DNA of 64,000 bases from Pseudobutyrivibrio sp. ACV-2 (GTDB lineage Bacteria; Bacillota; Clostridia; Lachnospirales; Lachnospiraceae). Made by a program: the position numbers and the translations under genes. The notes beneath the pieces are model-generated. The model was not told the origin of the DNA and did not search any database. It saw only the letters and a list, made by a program, of their open reading frames with translations. Shown in pieces: positions 27,809 to 37,756 of this stretch. The stretch spans positions 74,408 to 138,407 of the forward strand of contig NZ_FNQZ01000007.1 of the NCBI RefSeq assembly GCF_900107545.1, given 5' to 3'. Within the stretch, counting starts at the first letter, position 1. Every line of letters begins with the position of its first letter.

Positions 27809-29860
27809 ATGGCTAGTAATAGTAGTAGAAGAAAAAGAATTAAACCAAATAAAAAAATTTTGAAAAGAATGCAATTTAAGCTCTGGTTTGTGTTTGGGGT
27901 TGTTTGTATTCTTTTTGTGTTTCTAATAGGACGTGTAATGTACATTCAGTACACCAGCGGTGACAAATACGAAAAGATTGTTTTGTCACAGCAGCATTAC
28001 GACAGTTCTATTATTCCGTTTCAAAGAGGCGATATTGTTGATGCCAGAGGCACAGTACTTGCAACAAGCGTTGATGTGTACAATGTTATCTTAGACTGCA
28101 AGGTGCTGAATGCCAGGGACGAAAAAATCGAGGGCGCAAAGAAAACCACAGTTGAACTGGTGGATGATTGCTTTGAAGAAATAGATAAGGAAAAACTTAC
28201 AACTCAGTTAGAGGATCATCCAAAGTCTCAATACTTCGTTTTGGCAAAAAGAGTTCCTTACGAAGAAATGGCTGAATTCCAGGAGAAAGTCGAATCTGAA
28301 GAGTACAAAGATAAGGTTTTTGGAATATGGTTCGAAAAGGAATATATTCGACAGTACCCTTACAGCACCCTTGCAGCATCTACAATCGGATACGCCAGCA
28401 GTGGTAACGTGGGAGTTATTGGACTGGAAAATAAATATTCAAATGTTCTTAATGGTGTAAATGGTCGTACATATGGCTACCTAAATTCAGACAGTAACTT
28501 GGAGCAGACCACTGTTGACGCTACCAATGGAAACAATATTATCCTATCATTAGATGTAAACATTCAGACAATAGCTGAAAACGCTATAAGAGAATGGAAT
28601 GAGGAAACGTTGGCACAGTGGAATGCAGATCATCCTGACGATTATAGGTCACAGGGATCACTCCACACAGCAGCCTTGGTTATGAATCCAAACAATGGCG
28701 AGATTTATGCAATGGCTCAGTATCCATCTTTTGATTTGAATAATCCAAGAGATTTGTCGGCATATTATAGTGAAGAGCAAGTTGCTGAGATGTCCGAAGA
28801 AGACAAGATGGATAAGCTAAATAAAATCTGGCAGAATTTTGCTATCACCTATACCTACGAGCCAGGCTCTACATTCAAACCATTTACGGTAGCAATGGGA
28901 CTTGAAACAGGAGTCTTATCAGGTAATGAAACTTATTTCTGCGATGGTGGTGAGATGATTACAGGCTATCCTAGACTGGTAAAGTGTGTTGCATACACTA
29001 AAGGTGGTCATGGCACTCAAACCATAGCAGATGCTCTTTCAAATTCCTGCAATGATGCTTTGATGCAGATGGTTCGTGTGATTGGACCGGAAACCTTTGC
29101 TGACTACCAATCAATATTTGGATTTGGTCAAAAAACAGGCATCGACTTAACTGGAGAGGCCAGTACAGCAGGTCTTATTTACAGCAGAGATGATTTGGGT
29201 TCAGCTATCAACTTAGCCACTAATTCATTTGGTCAGAACTTTAACACTACAATGATTCAGCTTGGTACAGGTTTTTGTTCTCTGATAAACGGTGGTAATC
29301 TTTATGAACCACATTTAGTTACAAAGATTACAGATCCAAACGGCAACACAGTTAGTGAAATTGAGCCTACCATCTTAAAAAAGACCATATCATCAGAAGT
29401 TAGTGATTTGATGAGGGGATATCTGGAATATGTAGTGTCAGATGGTACTGGTAAGACAGCAGGTGTCGAGGGTTACACTATTGGTGGTAAAACAGGTACA
29501 GCCGAAAAGCTTCCTCGTGGAAACCGTAAATACTTAGTATCATTTATAGGATTTGCACCAACAGATAATCCTGAACTTGTGGTTTATGTTATCGTAGATG
29601 AACCGGCAGTTGATGATCAGGCACACAGTAGCTTTGCTCAGCAGATTGTACATAATATTTTTGAGCAGGCCCTTCCATATTTAGGAGTTGAATCTTCGCT
29701 TACAGAAGAGCAGGAGGCTGAGGCGGCTGCAGCACTTACCGAACATGCACAGCAGGTACTTTCCCCAGATGAGGGTGGCACAGAGGATACTCCAGAAGGA
29801 GAAGATTCAACGGCAGACCCTAATGCTACACCAGATAACGGAAATGAAGATAATGAGTAA
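27809..29860 (+). CDS. Septal class B penicillin-binding protein (FtsI/PBP2B type)
   Basis: 683 residues. There is one N-terminal membrane helix (about 30-50), a pedestal dimerisation domain, then a transpeptidase with STFK (about 354), SNSCND (SxN, about 411) and KTGTAEK (about 560). It crosslinks septal peptidoglycan with FtsW. No PASTA domains are seen; instead the last 45 residues are an acidic, low-complexity tail (Asp/Glu/Pro/Thr). It could be the vegetative FtsI or a SpoVD-type enzyme; position favours division. Confidence 0.92.
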   Translation: MASNSSRRKRIKPNKKILKRMQFKLWFVFGVVCILFVFLIGRVMYIQYTSGDKYEKIVLSQQHYDSSIIPFQRGDIVDARGTVLATSVDVYNVILDCKVLNARDEKIEGAKKTTVELVDDCFEEIDKEKLTTQLEDHPKSQYFVLAKRVPYEEMAEFQEKVESEEYKDKVFGIWFEKEYIRQYPYSTLAASTIGYASSGNVGVIGLENKYSNVLNGVNGRTYGYLNSDSNLEQTTVDATNGNNIILSLDVNIQTIAENAIREWNEETLAQWNADHPDDYRSQGSLHTAALVMNPNNGEIYAMAQYPSFDLNNPRDLSAYYSEEQVAEMSEEDKMDKLNKIWQNFAITYTYEPGSTFKPFTVAMGLETGVLSGNETYFCDGGEMITGYPRLVKCVAYTKGGHGTQTIADALSNSCNDALMQMVRVIGPETFADYQSIFGFGQKTGIDLTGEASTAGLIYSRDDLGSAINLATNSFGQNFNTTMIQLGTGFCSLINGGNLYEPHLVTKITDPNGNTVSEIEPTILKKTISSEVSDLMRGYLEYVVSDGTGKTAGVEGYTIGGKTGTAEKLPRGNRKYLVSFIGFAPTDNPELVVYVIVDEPAVDDQAHSSFAQQIVHNIFEQALPYLGVESSLTEEQEAEAAAALTEHAQQVLSPDEGGTEDTPEGEDSTADPNATPDNGNEDNE

Positions 29861-29871
29861 GGAGTATAGAA

Positions 29872-30825
29872 ATGTTTGAAGTTTTTTTACCAATGATAAT
29901 TGCCTTTTTTATTGTACTGGCATTGGGACCAGTGTGTATCCCACTTTTGCGTAGATTAAAAATGGGAAACACAGAGCGAGAGTACATCGAGGAGCATAAA
30001 TTGAAAAATGGAACACCTTCTATGGGTGGTATTATGATTTTAATAGCTTTTTCGGTTGTTTCACTTATTTTTGCTACAGTTCGACACACTACACAGATTT
30101 ATCCAATAGTTTTCATGACTTTAGGCTTTGGAATCTTAGGATTTGTAGATGATTTACTTAAAGCATTAAAGAAAAGTTCAGATGGTCTAAAAGCATGGCA
30201 GAAGATGCTGGGACAGATCGTTCTTACTATAGCATTTGCAGTTTATATGATTAATTTCTCAGGTGTTTCACTTGAAATCAGAATTCCTGTAACAGGCGCA
30301 TTTGTAGATATAAGCTGGCTTGCAATAGTTGTACTTTTCCTGTGTGTACTTGGAACTGTCAACGGAGCCAATTTTACAGATGGTCTTGATGGACTTGCTA
30401 CATCAGTAACACTTGCAATCGCAGGTTTCTGGGGAATAGTTGCCATGACACTTGGTTCAGAAATCACACCTGCAATCGCAGCAATGATTGGTGCTTTATT
30501 TGGATTTTTAATGTTTAACGTTCATCCAGCCAAGATTTTCATGGGAGATACAGGTTCTCTTGCACTTGGTGCTTTTGTGGCTTCTACCGCTTATATGCTT
30601 CAGATGCCTATTTTCATAATTATTGTTGCACTTATTTATCTTGTTGAGGTTCTTTCAGTTATTCTTCAGGTAGGCTACTTTAAGCTTACAGGTGGTAAAC
30701 GAATTTTTAGAATGGCCCCTATTCATCATCACTATGAGCTTGGTGGTTGGTCTGAGGTAAAGGTAGTAGCAGTATTCACAACTGTAACTATTTTCTTATG
30801 TCTTTTCGCCTACTATTTGGTTTAA
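29872..30825 (+). CDS. mraY: Phospho-N-acetylmuramoyl-pentapeptide-transferase
   Basis: 317 residues with about ten membrane helices. It makes lipid I from UDP-MurNAc-pentapeptide and undecaprenyl phosphate. Motifs: GTPSMGGI, GFVDDLLK, NFTDGLDGLA, FMGDTGSLALG, and the C-terminal MAPIHHHYELGGWSE with its His triad. It starts 11 bp after the PBP. Confidence 0.97.
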   Translation: MFEVFLPMIIAFFIVLALGPVCIPLLRRLKMGNTEREYIEEHKLKNGTPSMGGIMILIAFSVVSLIFATVRHTTQIYPIVFMTLGFGILGFVDDLLKALKKSSDGLKAWQKMLGQIVLTIAFAVYMINFSGVSLEIRIPVTGAFVDISWLAIVVLFLCVLGTVNGANFTDGLDGLATSVTLAIAGFWGIVAMTLGSEITPAIAAMIGALFGFLMFNVHPAKIFMGDTGSLALGAFVASTAYMLQMPIFIIIVALIYLVEVLSVILQVGYFKLTGGKRIFRMAPIHHHYELGGWSEVKVVAVFTTVTIFLCLFAYYLV

Positions 30826-30843
30826 TGAAATGGGGATGAGCTT

Positions 30844-31995
30844 ATGGCAAGAGATAAAGAACTGGCGGTCTCCAGAAAGGAAGCCCGCCAGCAAAGAAAA
30901 ATAAAACGACTTCTTAACTTTGACTATACACTCTTACTTATCATTTTTTTTATTTTGGCATTTGGCCTGGTTATGTTATACAGTACCTCAGCCTACGCAG
31001 CTGCATTAAAACAAGGAGATTCTATTTTTTATCTTAGAACTCAACTTAAAGCAGCAGTCCTGGGTTTTTGCGGTATGTTTATTACTACAAAGGTAGACTA
31101 CAGAAGATGGTCTACTTTGGTTATTCCAGCATATTTATTTTCGATATTTTTATGTATAGCAGTACTTTTTGTAGGTGTAACAATTAACGAGTCTTCAAGA
31201 TGGCTTAGGATTGGTCCTATTTCCTTTCAGCCATCAGAGCTTACAAAAGTGGCTGTAATACTGCTTGTGGCTTACATTATAGACAGAGCTCCAAAAGCTC
31301 AGAGAAATTTAAAGGGGACAGCTTTCACAATGTTGCTGGTTTTGCCAGCATTTGCGGTTGTAGCTACAAATAATCTTTCTACAGCTATTATTATTCTTGG
31401 TATTGCATTTATCATGGTGTTTATTGCATCACCTAAGTTTGTGCAGTTTATAGCAGCTGGAGCAGCGTTGTTTGTACTTGTAGTATTTTATATTACCACA
31501 GCGTCTTACAGAGCAGGCCGTATAGAAGCCTGGCTTCATCCGGAAAACCATATGGATGGTAAAGGTTATCAGACGTTACAGGGACTTTATGCCATAGGAA
31601 GTGGCGGCCTTTTTGGAAAGGGACTTGGCGGTAGTATGCAAAAATATATTGTACCAGAAGCGCAAAATGATATGATTTTTTCAATCATATGTGAGGAACT
31701 GGGCGTTTTTGGCGCGGTTTGTGTTATTCTTCTTTATATTCTTTTGCTTTATAGATTATTGTATATTGCAAACCACGCAAAGGATATGTTTGGTTCTTAT
31801 ATTTGCATAGGCATTATGGGACATATTGCTTTGCAGGTTATATTAAATATTTCTGTAGTTACTAATACAATTCCTAATACAGGTGTTACGCTACCACTTA
31901 TTAGTTACGGTGGAACATCTGTTACCATTCTTTTGACAGAGATGGGATTAGCTCTCAGTGTATCCAAGAATATGGAATTTCAGGAGGAATCTTAA
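30844..31995 (+). CDS. ftsW: FtsW-type lipid II polymerase (SEDS family)
   Basis: 383 residues with ten predicted helices. Family motifs are GLVMLYSTSAYAA, ESSRWLRIGPISFQPSE and NTGVTLPLISYGGTS. SEDS proteins polymerise lipid II with their partner class B PBP, and here the septal PBP lies two genes upstream. The stop TAA overlaps the ftsQ start (TAATG), so the two are translationally coupled. Confidence 0.94.
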   Translation: MARDKELAVSRKEARQQRKIKRLLNFDYTLLLIIFFILAFGLVMLYSTSAYAAALKQGDSIFYLRTQLKAAVLGFCGMFITTKVDYRRWSTLVIPAYLFSIFLCIAVLFVGVTINESSRWLRIGPISFQPSELTKVAVILLVAYIIDRAPKAQRNLKGTAFTMLLVLPAFAVVATNNLSTAIIILGIAFIMVFIASPKFVQFIAAGAALFVLVVFYITTASYRAGRIEAWLHPENHMDGKGYQTLQGLYAIGSGGLFGKGLGGSMQKYIVPEAQNDMIFSIICEELGVFGAVCVILLYILLLYRLLYIANHAKDMFGSYICIGIMGHIALQVILNISVVTNTIPNTGVTLPLISYGGTSVTILLTEMGLALSVSKNMEFQEES

Positions 31996-32756
31996 TGGGC
32001 AGAAGAAGAAAAAAAAGAGGTCATGGCGCCCTGCTCCTGATAGTTGAACTGATACTTGGAATTGTGATTTTAATAGGCTTTTTTGGTGTAGGGGCTTACT
32101 TTCTTTGTCCGCTCAAAAATGTAAAAGTAGAGGGGACAGATCTTTATACATCAGAAGAGATTCAAGGTTACATTTTGGATGATGAATACTCAGGTAATGC
32201 AATGTATGCTTTTATTAAAAACAAAATGTTTCCTAAAGGGGATGCAGAGTTTATTGATTCATTTGATGTAAAGCTTACAAGTATGAATTCATTGACTATA
32301 GTTTGCAATGAAAAGAAGATTCTTGGATATTTGATACAAGAAGATGGAAACTATGTATATTTTGATTATAACGGAAGAATTGCTGAGATTAGTCAGACAT
32401 TTGTCGACAGAGGTTATATGAAAGTTGAGGGAGTTTCCTGTGAGAATCCTGAACGAGGCAAAAAATTAACAATCGGAAAGGAACAAATTGGATACTTAAC
32501 ATCCTTAATAAAGATATTGCAAAAGAATAATCTCATGCCTAATGTGGTTTCATATGATGAGAATAGTCACATAATTCTATCATATGAAACATATAACATT
32601 AGTTTGGGTAGCAGCGTATATTTGGAGGAGAAAATTGACCGGGTACTGCGCATACTGCCCCAATTGGATGGACTACACGGAACACTACATCTTGAGAATT
32701 ATTCCAGTGCAAGCACAGATATTGTATTCGAAAAGGATAATTATTCTGACGAATAA
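31995..32756 (+). CDS. ftsQ: FtsQ/DivIB-family cell division protein
   Basis: 253 residues. A short, very basic cytoplasmic tail (GRRRKKRGH) is followed by one transmembrane helix (about 11-35). Then come a POTRA domain (LKNVKVEGTDLYTSEEIQGYI) and a beta domain. It scaffolds the divisome with FtsL and DivIC. The identification rests on topology, POTRA pattern and position before ftsZ. Confidence 0.86.
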   Translation: MGRRRKKRGHGALLLIVELILGIVILIGFFGVGAYFLCPLKNVKVEGTDLYTSEEIQGYILDDEYSGNAMYAFIKNKMFPKGDAEFIDSFDVKLTSMNSLTIVCNEKKILGYLIQEDGNYVYFDYNGRIAEISQTFVDRGYMKVEGVSCENPERGKKLTIGKEQIGYLTSLIKILQKNNLMPNVVSYDENSHIILSYETYNISLGSSVYLEEKIDRVLRILPQLDGLHGTLHLENYSSASTDIVFEKDNYSDE

Positions 32757-32780
32757 AATATAATTTTTGTGAAAAAACGG

Positions 32781-32809
32781 TTGCGAAATAGAAAGAAAAA
32801 CTATAATAT
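32781..32809 (+). promoter_or_regulatory. Dedicated ftsZ promoter
   Basis: TTGCGA (32781-32786), a 17-bp spacer, TAATAT (32804-32809). The leader contains a short hairpin ACCTC-CCTTA-GAGGT (about 32844-32858) just before the ribosome site. Confidence 0.75.
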
Positions 32810-32874
32810 TATATGTAGTATTTTGGTATTAGAGAATTTTTCGACCTCCCTTAGAGGTTTAATAAAAGGAGGAT

Positions 32875-34116
32875 ATGGTTTTGATTAACATTACGACTGA
32901 CGAGACAGGGGCTCCTGTCAGAATCATTGTTGTTGGTGTCGGCGGAGCTGGCAACAATGCAGTAAAGCGTATGGTTGAAGAGGGCATTGGGGGAGTTGAG
33001 TTTATAGGTATCAACACTGACAAGCAGGCACTCGATCTCTGCAAGGCTCCAACTCTTTTAGCTATAGGTGAAAAAACTACCGGTGGAAAGGGTGCAGGTG
33101 CAAATCCTGAGGTTGGCATGAAGTCAGCAGAGGAGAGCGCTGAAGATATTTCTGCAGCTATTAAGGGCGCAGATATGGTATTCATCACTTGTGGTATGGG
33201 TGGTGGTACAGGTACAGGTGCTGCACCAGTTGTTGCTCGCATCGCAAAGGAACAGGGCATCCTTACTGTAGGTGTCGTTACTAAGCCTTTCCAGTTTGAA
33301 GGAAAGCCTCGTATGAACAACGCACTTAATGGTATCGAAAGATTAAAAGAGAGTGTAGATACTCTTATTGTAATCCCTAACCAGAAGCTTGTTGAAATCT
33401 GCAATAAGTCTATGGGTATCGGTGAGAGCTTCCGCATGGCTGATCAGGTTCTTCATCAGTCAGTACAGGGTATCACGGATCTTATCACTAAGAATTCACT
33501 CATTAACCTTGACTTCGCCGATGTTACAACAGTTATGAAGGACAAGGGCTTAGCACACGTAGGTATTGGCTCTGCTAAGGGAGATGAAAAGGCACTTGAA
33601 GCTGTTAAGGCTGCTGTTGCTTCTCCACTTCTTGAGACAAGCATTCAGGGTGCTACAGATGTTATCGTTAACATTTGTGGTGATGTTGGACTTAACGATG
33701 CTAACGAAGCTACATCATATGTTCAGGATATGACAGGCGCTGACGCTAATATCATTCTTGGTATTACAGTTGACGAGAATATGTCTGATGAAGTTTCAGT
33801 TACAGTTATTGCTACAGGTCTTTGTGAGCCAGCTGCTACACTAGCACCTACTCGCAGCACAGTAGCAGGAATGCAGTATGCTTCCCAGGTTAGACCAGCA
33901 GCTACTACAACAGATTTACATAATATGCGTTCTACTACAGCTCCAGCTGGACAGTCAGGTGTTACAAATACTCCACCGGTTGTTAATAGACCGGTTACAC
34001 CATCACCTGCTACACAGTCTCCACTTCATAAACCAGTTACTCCTTCTCCAACTGAGAGCAGTGTAACAGAACTAAACATTAAAATGCCTGATTTTATGAG
34101 CTCAATTAAGAAATAA
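32875..34116 (+). CDS. ftsZ: Cell division GTPase FtsZ
   Basis: 413 residues. Tubulin signature [13 protein letters not shown] near residue 105; [13 protein letters not shown] near residue 22; T7 loop LINLDFADV. After the GTPase core (to about 320) there is a Pro/Thr-rich linker and the tail ELNIKMPDF, a partner-binding peptide. The ATG at 32875 is only 2 nt from AGGAGG, whereas a TTG at 32881 has an 8-nt spacing, so the true start may be two codons later. It has its own promoter and terminator. ftsA is absent here. Confidence 0.97.
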   Translation: MVLINITTDETGAPVRIIVVGVGGAGNNAVKRMVEEGIGGVEFIGINTDKQALDLCKAPTLLAIGEKTTGGKGAGANPEVGMKSAEESAEDISAAIKGADMVFITCGMGGGTGTGAAPVVARIAKEQGILTVGVVTKPFQFEGKPRMNNALNGIERLKESVDTLIVIPNQKLVEICNKSMGIGESFRMADQVLHQSVQGITDLITKNSLINLDFADVTTVMKDKGLAHVGIGSAKGDEKALEAVKAAVASPLLETSIQGATDVIVNICGDVGLNDANEATSYVQDMTGADANIILGITVDENMSDEVSVTVIATGLCEPAATLAPTRSTVAGMQYASQVRPAATTTDLHNMRSTTAPAGQSGVTNTPPVVNRPVTPSPATQSPLHKPVTPSPTESSVTELNIKMPDFMSSIKK

Positions 34117-34121
34117 ATATA

Positions 34122-34156
34122 AAAAGATGTCGGATTTTTAGTCCGACATCTTTTTT
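34122..34156. terminator. Bidirectional terminator after ftsZ
   Basis: A 13-bp stem AAAAGATGTCGGA/TCCGACATCTTTT with a 7-nt loop and a long T run. It also serves the converging chemoreceptor gene. Confidence 0.93.
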
Positions 34157-34172
34157 ATTATTAATAAATTTA

Positions 34173-36218
34173 TTACTCTGTATCATCCTTAAAGAATGAG
34201 ATTTCATCATGCAATTTTGCTGCAATATCCTTTAAATCATCAGCAGATGCTGCAAGACTTGAAACGGTAGCAGATAACTCTTCTACAGATGCACCTGTTG
34301 TCTGAGATGATGCGGCGTTTTCCTGAGAAATTGCAGATAGTGATGACATTGCATCAGAAACCACTTCGTTGGAGGTTACACAGGTATTTGCACCACCGGC
34401 AATATCTCTGACACCATTAACTGTGCCATCAATATCTTCAAGCATTCCGTTAACAGATTGAAGAGTACCACCAATTGCATCCTGCTGCTCTAAATTGCCT
34501 TGTTTAACCAGATTTGCGGCAGCTACTGCAGCTTCTGCTTCCTTAAGCAAAGCATCCATTTCTTCCCTAATGCCCTGTGCCATCGCATCAGATTCATCAG
34601 CAAGCTTCCTAATTTCTTCTGCAACAACGGCAAATCCCTTACCTGCTTCACCGGCTCTTGCTGCCTCAATCGAAGCATTAAGTGAAAGAAGATTTGTCTG
34701 AGCTGCAATTCCAGAAATACCTTCTACACGTTCATTAATGTTGGAAACAGCGTCTTGGGTTGCAGAAATGGTGCGTGCGATTTCTTCAATCCTTTCAGTC
34801 ATATCGCTGCTTGAATCTTGCAGGTTTTCAAGAGACTTGCTGGAAGATTCTGAAGCTAGCTTCATTCTACCAGCCAGACTTTCCATATTGTCGGTAGAAT
34901 TCTGAACACCAACAACGGCATCTGTAATCTTACCTACGTTTTCAGCGGCTTCCTGAATTTCTTCAGCCTGTTGAACAGCTCCTGTTGCGATTTCCTGTAC
35001 TGCGTTTGCTACTGTGTCAGTGGTTGCTGCAATTTGATTTGCCATATCGGCCAAATCCTCTGAAGAAGTAGTTACAGTAGCTGCAGAGTTTTTTATTGAA
35101 GTAACAATATTACCTAATCTATCAATAACAGAGTTTGTACTGCGAACAATTTCACCAAATTCGTCTTTTCGAGTAGCAAAGCCTTCAATCTTTTTGAAAC
35201 GTCCATCTGCTAATTGAGAGATGGAAGAGTTAACAGCAATAATTGGCTTGGTAAAGCTGGTTGCAACTACTAGAGAAATAGCTACAGAAATTATAAGAAG
35301 AATAATACCAATTATTACGATAGTCATTGCGGATTTAATTGCGGAAGACATAATGTCAGAATATTTTTGTGCGGCAGCAACAACATACCCGCTTTGAGGC
35401 TCTCTAAGCCAAGATATGTATGTTAAACCTGTATCAAGTTCTCTAAATATCAATCCGCTAGATTCAGTAGATGTCATAAATTCATAGGCACTCATATCAT
35501 ATTCTTCATCTAATGCAATCTCGAATTGTGAATGAGCTGCCATCATTCCAGTTGTATCAACAATATAACCATCATCTATGTTTTCGGCTAGGAATTCATG
35601 GAGATTATTTAAATCAAAGCTTCTTTGGATTGTTCCAATTACTCTTGAACCATCTTGACTGTAAATTGGTACACAAACAATAGTTATTCTGATGTTGTTA
35701 GATTTGCTTATTACAACATCCGAAACTGCAACCTGTCCAGTTGAAATGGCTTTTTGAAAATAATCTCGATCTGAAATATTTGTGAGTTCGGACCCATCTG
35801 TTCTAAAAAGCTGGTTACCACTTGCTAAAGTGAGGATAGTACTATTATTGCCATCATTTATTATGTCGTTTATACGATTCATGTGGGCAAGCATAACAAC
35901 CCCTGGGATAGAAGGCTCCTCGCCAATTTCAGCTTTTTGCATATAGTTAACGGTGCTAGGAGAAGTGGCAAAGGTTTCTAAGGCAGAGATGTTCTCGTTC
36001 ATGACTTCTGAAAACTTTGTTTCTATTATTTTCGCATTGGCTGACAAAAGCTTTAATGCGTCTTCTTTGTCCTTTCTTGTAGAACTATTGTAGCTTACAA
36101 GAATAGCAATAATAAGTGGAACGGCTACAAGCAAAGCCATAAGTAGTATAAGCTTTGTTTTGATGCTATCCTTAAAGCTGATTGTATTTGCTGATCTAGT
36201 AGATGATTCTTTTCCCAT
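34173..36218 (-). CDS. Methyl-accepting chemotaxis protein
   Basis: 681 residues: transmembrane helix 1 (about 24-45), a large extracellular dCache-type sensor (about 46-285), helix 2 (about 290-318), HAMP (about 320-375), then a long cytoplasmic coiled coil. The hairpin tip has the invariant pattern [20 protein letters not shown]. The ligand is unknown. No che or flagellar gene is adjacent, as is common for dispersed receptors. Confidence 0.93.
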   Translation of the reverse strand: MGKESSTRSANTISFKDSIKTKLILLMALLVAVPLIIAILVSYNSSTRKDKEDALKLLSANAKIIETKFSEVMNENISALETFATSPSTVNYMQKAEIGEEPSIPGVVMLAHMNRINDIINDGNNSTILTLASGNQLFRTDGSELTNISDRDYFQKAISTGQVAVSDVVISKSNNIRITIVCVPIYSQDGSRVIGTIQRSFDLNNLHEFLAENIDDGYIVDTTGMMAAHSQFEIALDEEYDMSAYEFMTSTESSGLIFRELDTGLTYISWLREPQSGYVVAAAQKYSDIMSSAIKSAMTIVIIGIILLIISVAISLVVATSFTKPIIAVNSSISQLADGRFKKIEGFATRKDEFGEIVRSTNSVIDRLGNIVTSIKNSAATVTTSSEDLADMANQIAATTDTVANAVQEIATGAVQQAEEIQEAAENVGKITDAVVGVQNSTDNMESLAGRMKLASESSSKSLENLQDSSSDMTERIEEIARTISATQDAVSNINERVEGISGIAAQTNLLSLNASIEAARAGEAGKGFAVVAEEIRKLADESDAMAQGIREEMDALLKEAEAAVAAANLVKQGNLEQQDAIGGTLQSVNGMLEDIDGTVNGVRDIAGGANTCVTSNEVVSDAMSSLSAISQENAASSQTTGASVEELSATVSSLAASADDLKDIAAKLHDEISFFKDDTE

Positions 36219-36518
36219 ATGCCCCTCCTGAAGAACAAATATCTAGAATTTATCAAACTCCAAAACTATTCTATAACATGAAATGGAACAAATTGTGAAA
36301 CAAATGTTAAAGATGTATATACAACTTGTGAGATAATAGATATAGTGTTAAAAAATAGCAGCATAACATAAAAGGGGGACAAGTGGTGAGAATTTATATA
36401 TGGAAATGACTTTTGGCTGACAAGACTTATGTTTTTAAAAGAAAACAGTTACATGCAATTGGATGTGCTATAGTTAGTTAGTGAAAAAATTAACGATATA
36501 TATTCTCAGCAACAAAAT
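36219..36518. other. Intergenic region between the chemoreceptor and hydE
   Basis: A 300-bp AT-rich divergent spacer. GGAGGGGC on the minus strand (about 36224-36231) is the chemoreceptor ribosome site. For hydE only weak promoter-like pairs are visible, such as TTGGCT-17-TAAAAG near 36413 and TATATT at 36499-36504. No ORF or strong hairpin is seen. Confidence 0.5.
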
Positions 36519-37583
36519 ATGAAAAATCCAATAGAAATTTTAGAAAAACTAAATAATACACATTCCCTTTCAATAGAGGAATATGAACTACTTCTTAATA
36601 ATATTAATCCAGAGCTTATGCAGCTTGCAGCTAACTATGCCTGCGATTATCAAAAGCAATATTATCAGAACAAAGTGTTTATACGAGGCCTTGTGGAGTT
36701 CTCCAATTATTGTAGAAACAATTGCTTATATTGCGGTATTCGACGTGATAATAAAAACTGCGAGCGATATCGTCTTCGTATAGAAGAAATTATCAAATGT
36801 GCAAATGAAGGATACGACTTAGGTTTTAGGACAGTAGTTTTGCAGGGAGGCGAGGACTTCGCATACTCAGATGAAGATATGTGTCATATCATAAGGGAGA
36901 TAAAAAAAGCTCATCCCGATATGGTGATCACTCTTTCAATAGGAGAGCGAGATAGAGCAAGCTATGAGGCGTACTATCAGGCAGGTGCAGGACGATTTTT
37001 GCTTAGACATGAAACTGCAAATCCAGCACTGTATGCCAAGCTTCATCCAAAGGAATTGTCTTGGGAACATAGGATGAATTGCCTTAAAGATCTAAAGGAT
37101 ATAGGCTATCAGGTAGGAGCCGGTTTTATGGTGCAGTCTCCTGGCCAGACTAATTATGATTTAGCGATGGATCTAAAATTCGTAGAAGAATTTAAGCCAG
37201 ACATGTGTGGAATTGGTCCGTTCATCAGCCACAAGGACACACCATTTGCTAAAGAAAACAGTGGAACCCTAGAGATGACATTGTTTTTGATTTCTCTGAT
37301 GAGACTAATCTATCCACAAATGCTCATCCCAGCCACTACAGCACTTGGCACAATCGATGCTAAGGGACGCGAAAAAGGAATCCAGGCAGGTGCCAACGTC
37401 CTAATGCCAAACCTATCACCCGTATCAGTCCGCAAAAAATATAGCCTATATGATAACAAAATCTGCACCGGCGAAGAAGCAGCCGAATGCATAAACTGCC
37501 TAAAAGGCCGCGTCAACTCCATAGGCTACGAAATCATAACCGCCCCTGGCAACCGCGCCGGCTTCGAAAAACGCGTTGAATAA
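36519..37583 (+). CDS. hydE: [FeFe] hydrogenase maturase HydE (radical SAM)
   Basis: 354 residues. Radical SAM motif CRNNCLYC near residues 67-74, then GGEDF and the TIM barrel. The C-terminal Cys trio (CTGEEAAECINC) binds the second cluster found in many HydE. HydE takes part in building the di-iron subcluster of the H-cluster. There is no recognisable Shine-Dalgarno before the ATG at 36519. The last 90 or so codons shift strongly to A- or C-ending codons, unlike the 5' half. Confidence 0.93.
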   Translation: MKNPIEILEKLNNTHSLSIEEYELLLNNINPELMQLAANYACDYQKQYYQNKVFIRGLVEFSNYCRNNCLYCGIRRDNKNCERYRLRIEEIIKCANEGYDLGFRTVVLQGGEDFAYSDEDMCHIIREIKKAHPDMVITLSIGERDRASYEAYYQAGAGRFLLRHETANPALYAKLHPKELSWEHRMNCLKDLKDIGYQVGAGFMVQSPGQTNYDLAMDLKFVEEFKPDMCGIGPFISHKDTPFAKENSGTLEMTLFLISLMRLIYPQMLIPATTALGTIDAKGREKGIQAGANVLMPNLSPVSVRKKYSLYDNKICTGEEAAECINCLKGRVNSIGYEIITAPGNRAGFEKRVE

Positions 37584-37621
37584 TCCATTATTTTTAGTGG
37601 ATTTAATTTATAAATTATAAG

Positions 37622-37712
37622 TAGCCCGCAGGTAACAATGTTCTGGGCTTCTTAAGGGAAGCATTCCTAGCTGACCGTAGAAGCCCAGAATATTGTGACC
37701 GTAGCGGGCGAG
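37622..37712. repeat. Long imperfect palindrome between hydE and hydG
   Basis: The left arm (about 37624-37652) pairs with the right arm (37679-37709) over about 28 positions, with two mismatches and one 3-nt bulge. The arms share TTCTGGGCTTCT. The loop of about 26 nt has a small inner hairpin. There is no T run, so it is not a simple terminator. It has a sequence different from the 45-bp repeat family and could be a MITE-like relic or an mRNA-stabilising hairpin. Confidence 0.7.
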
Positions 37713-37756
37713 CCAATACCTAAAAATTTACACAAACACGAAAAGAGGTAAAAATA

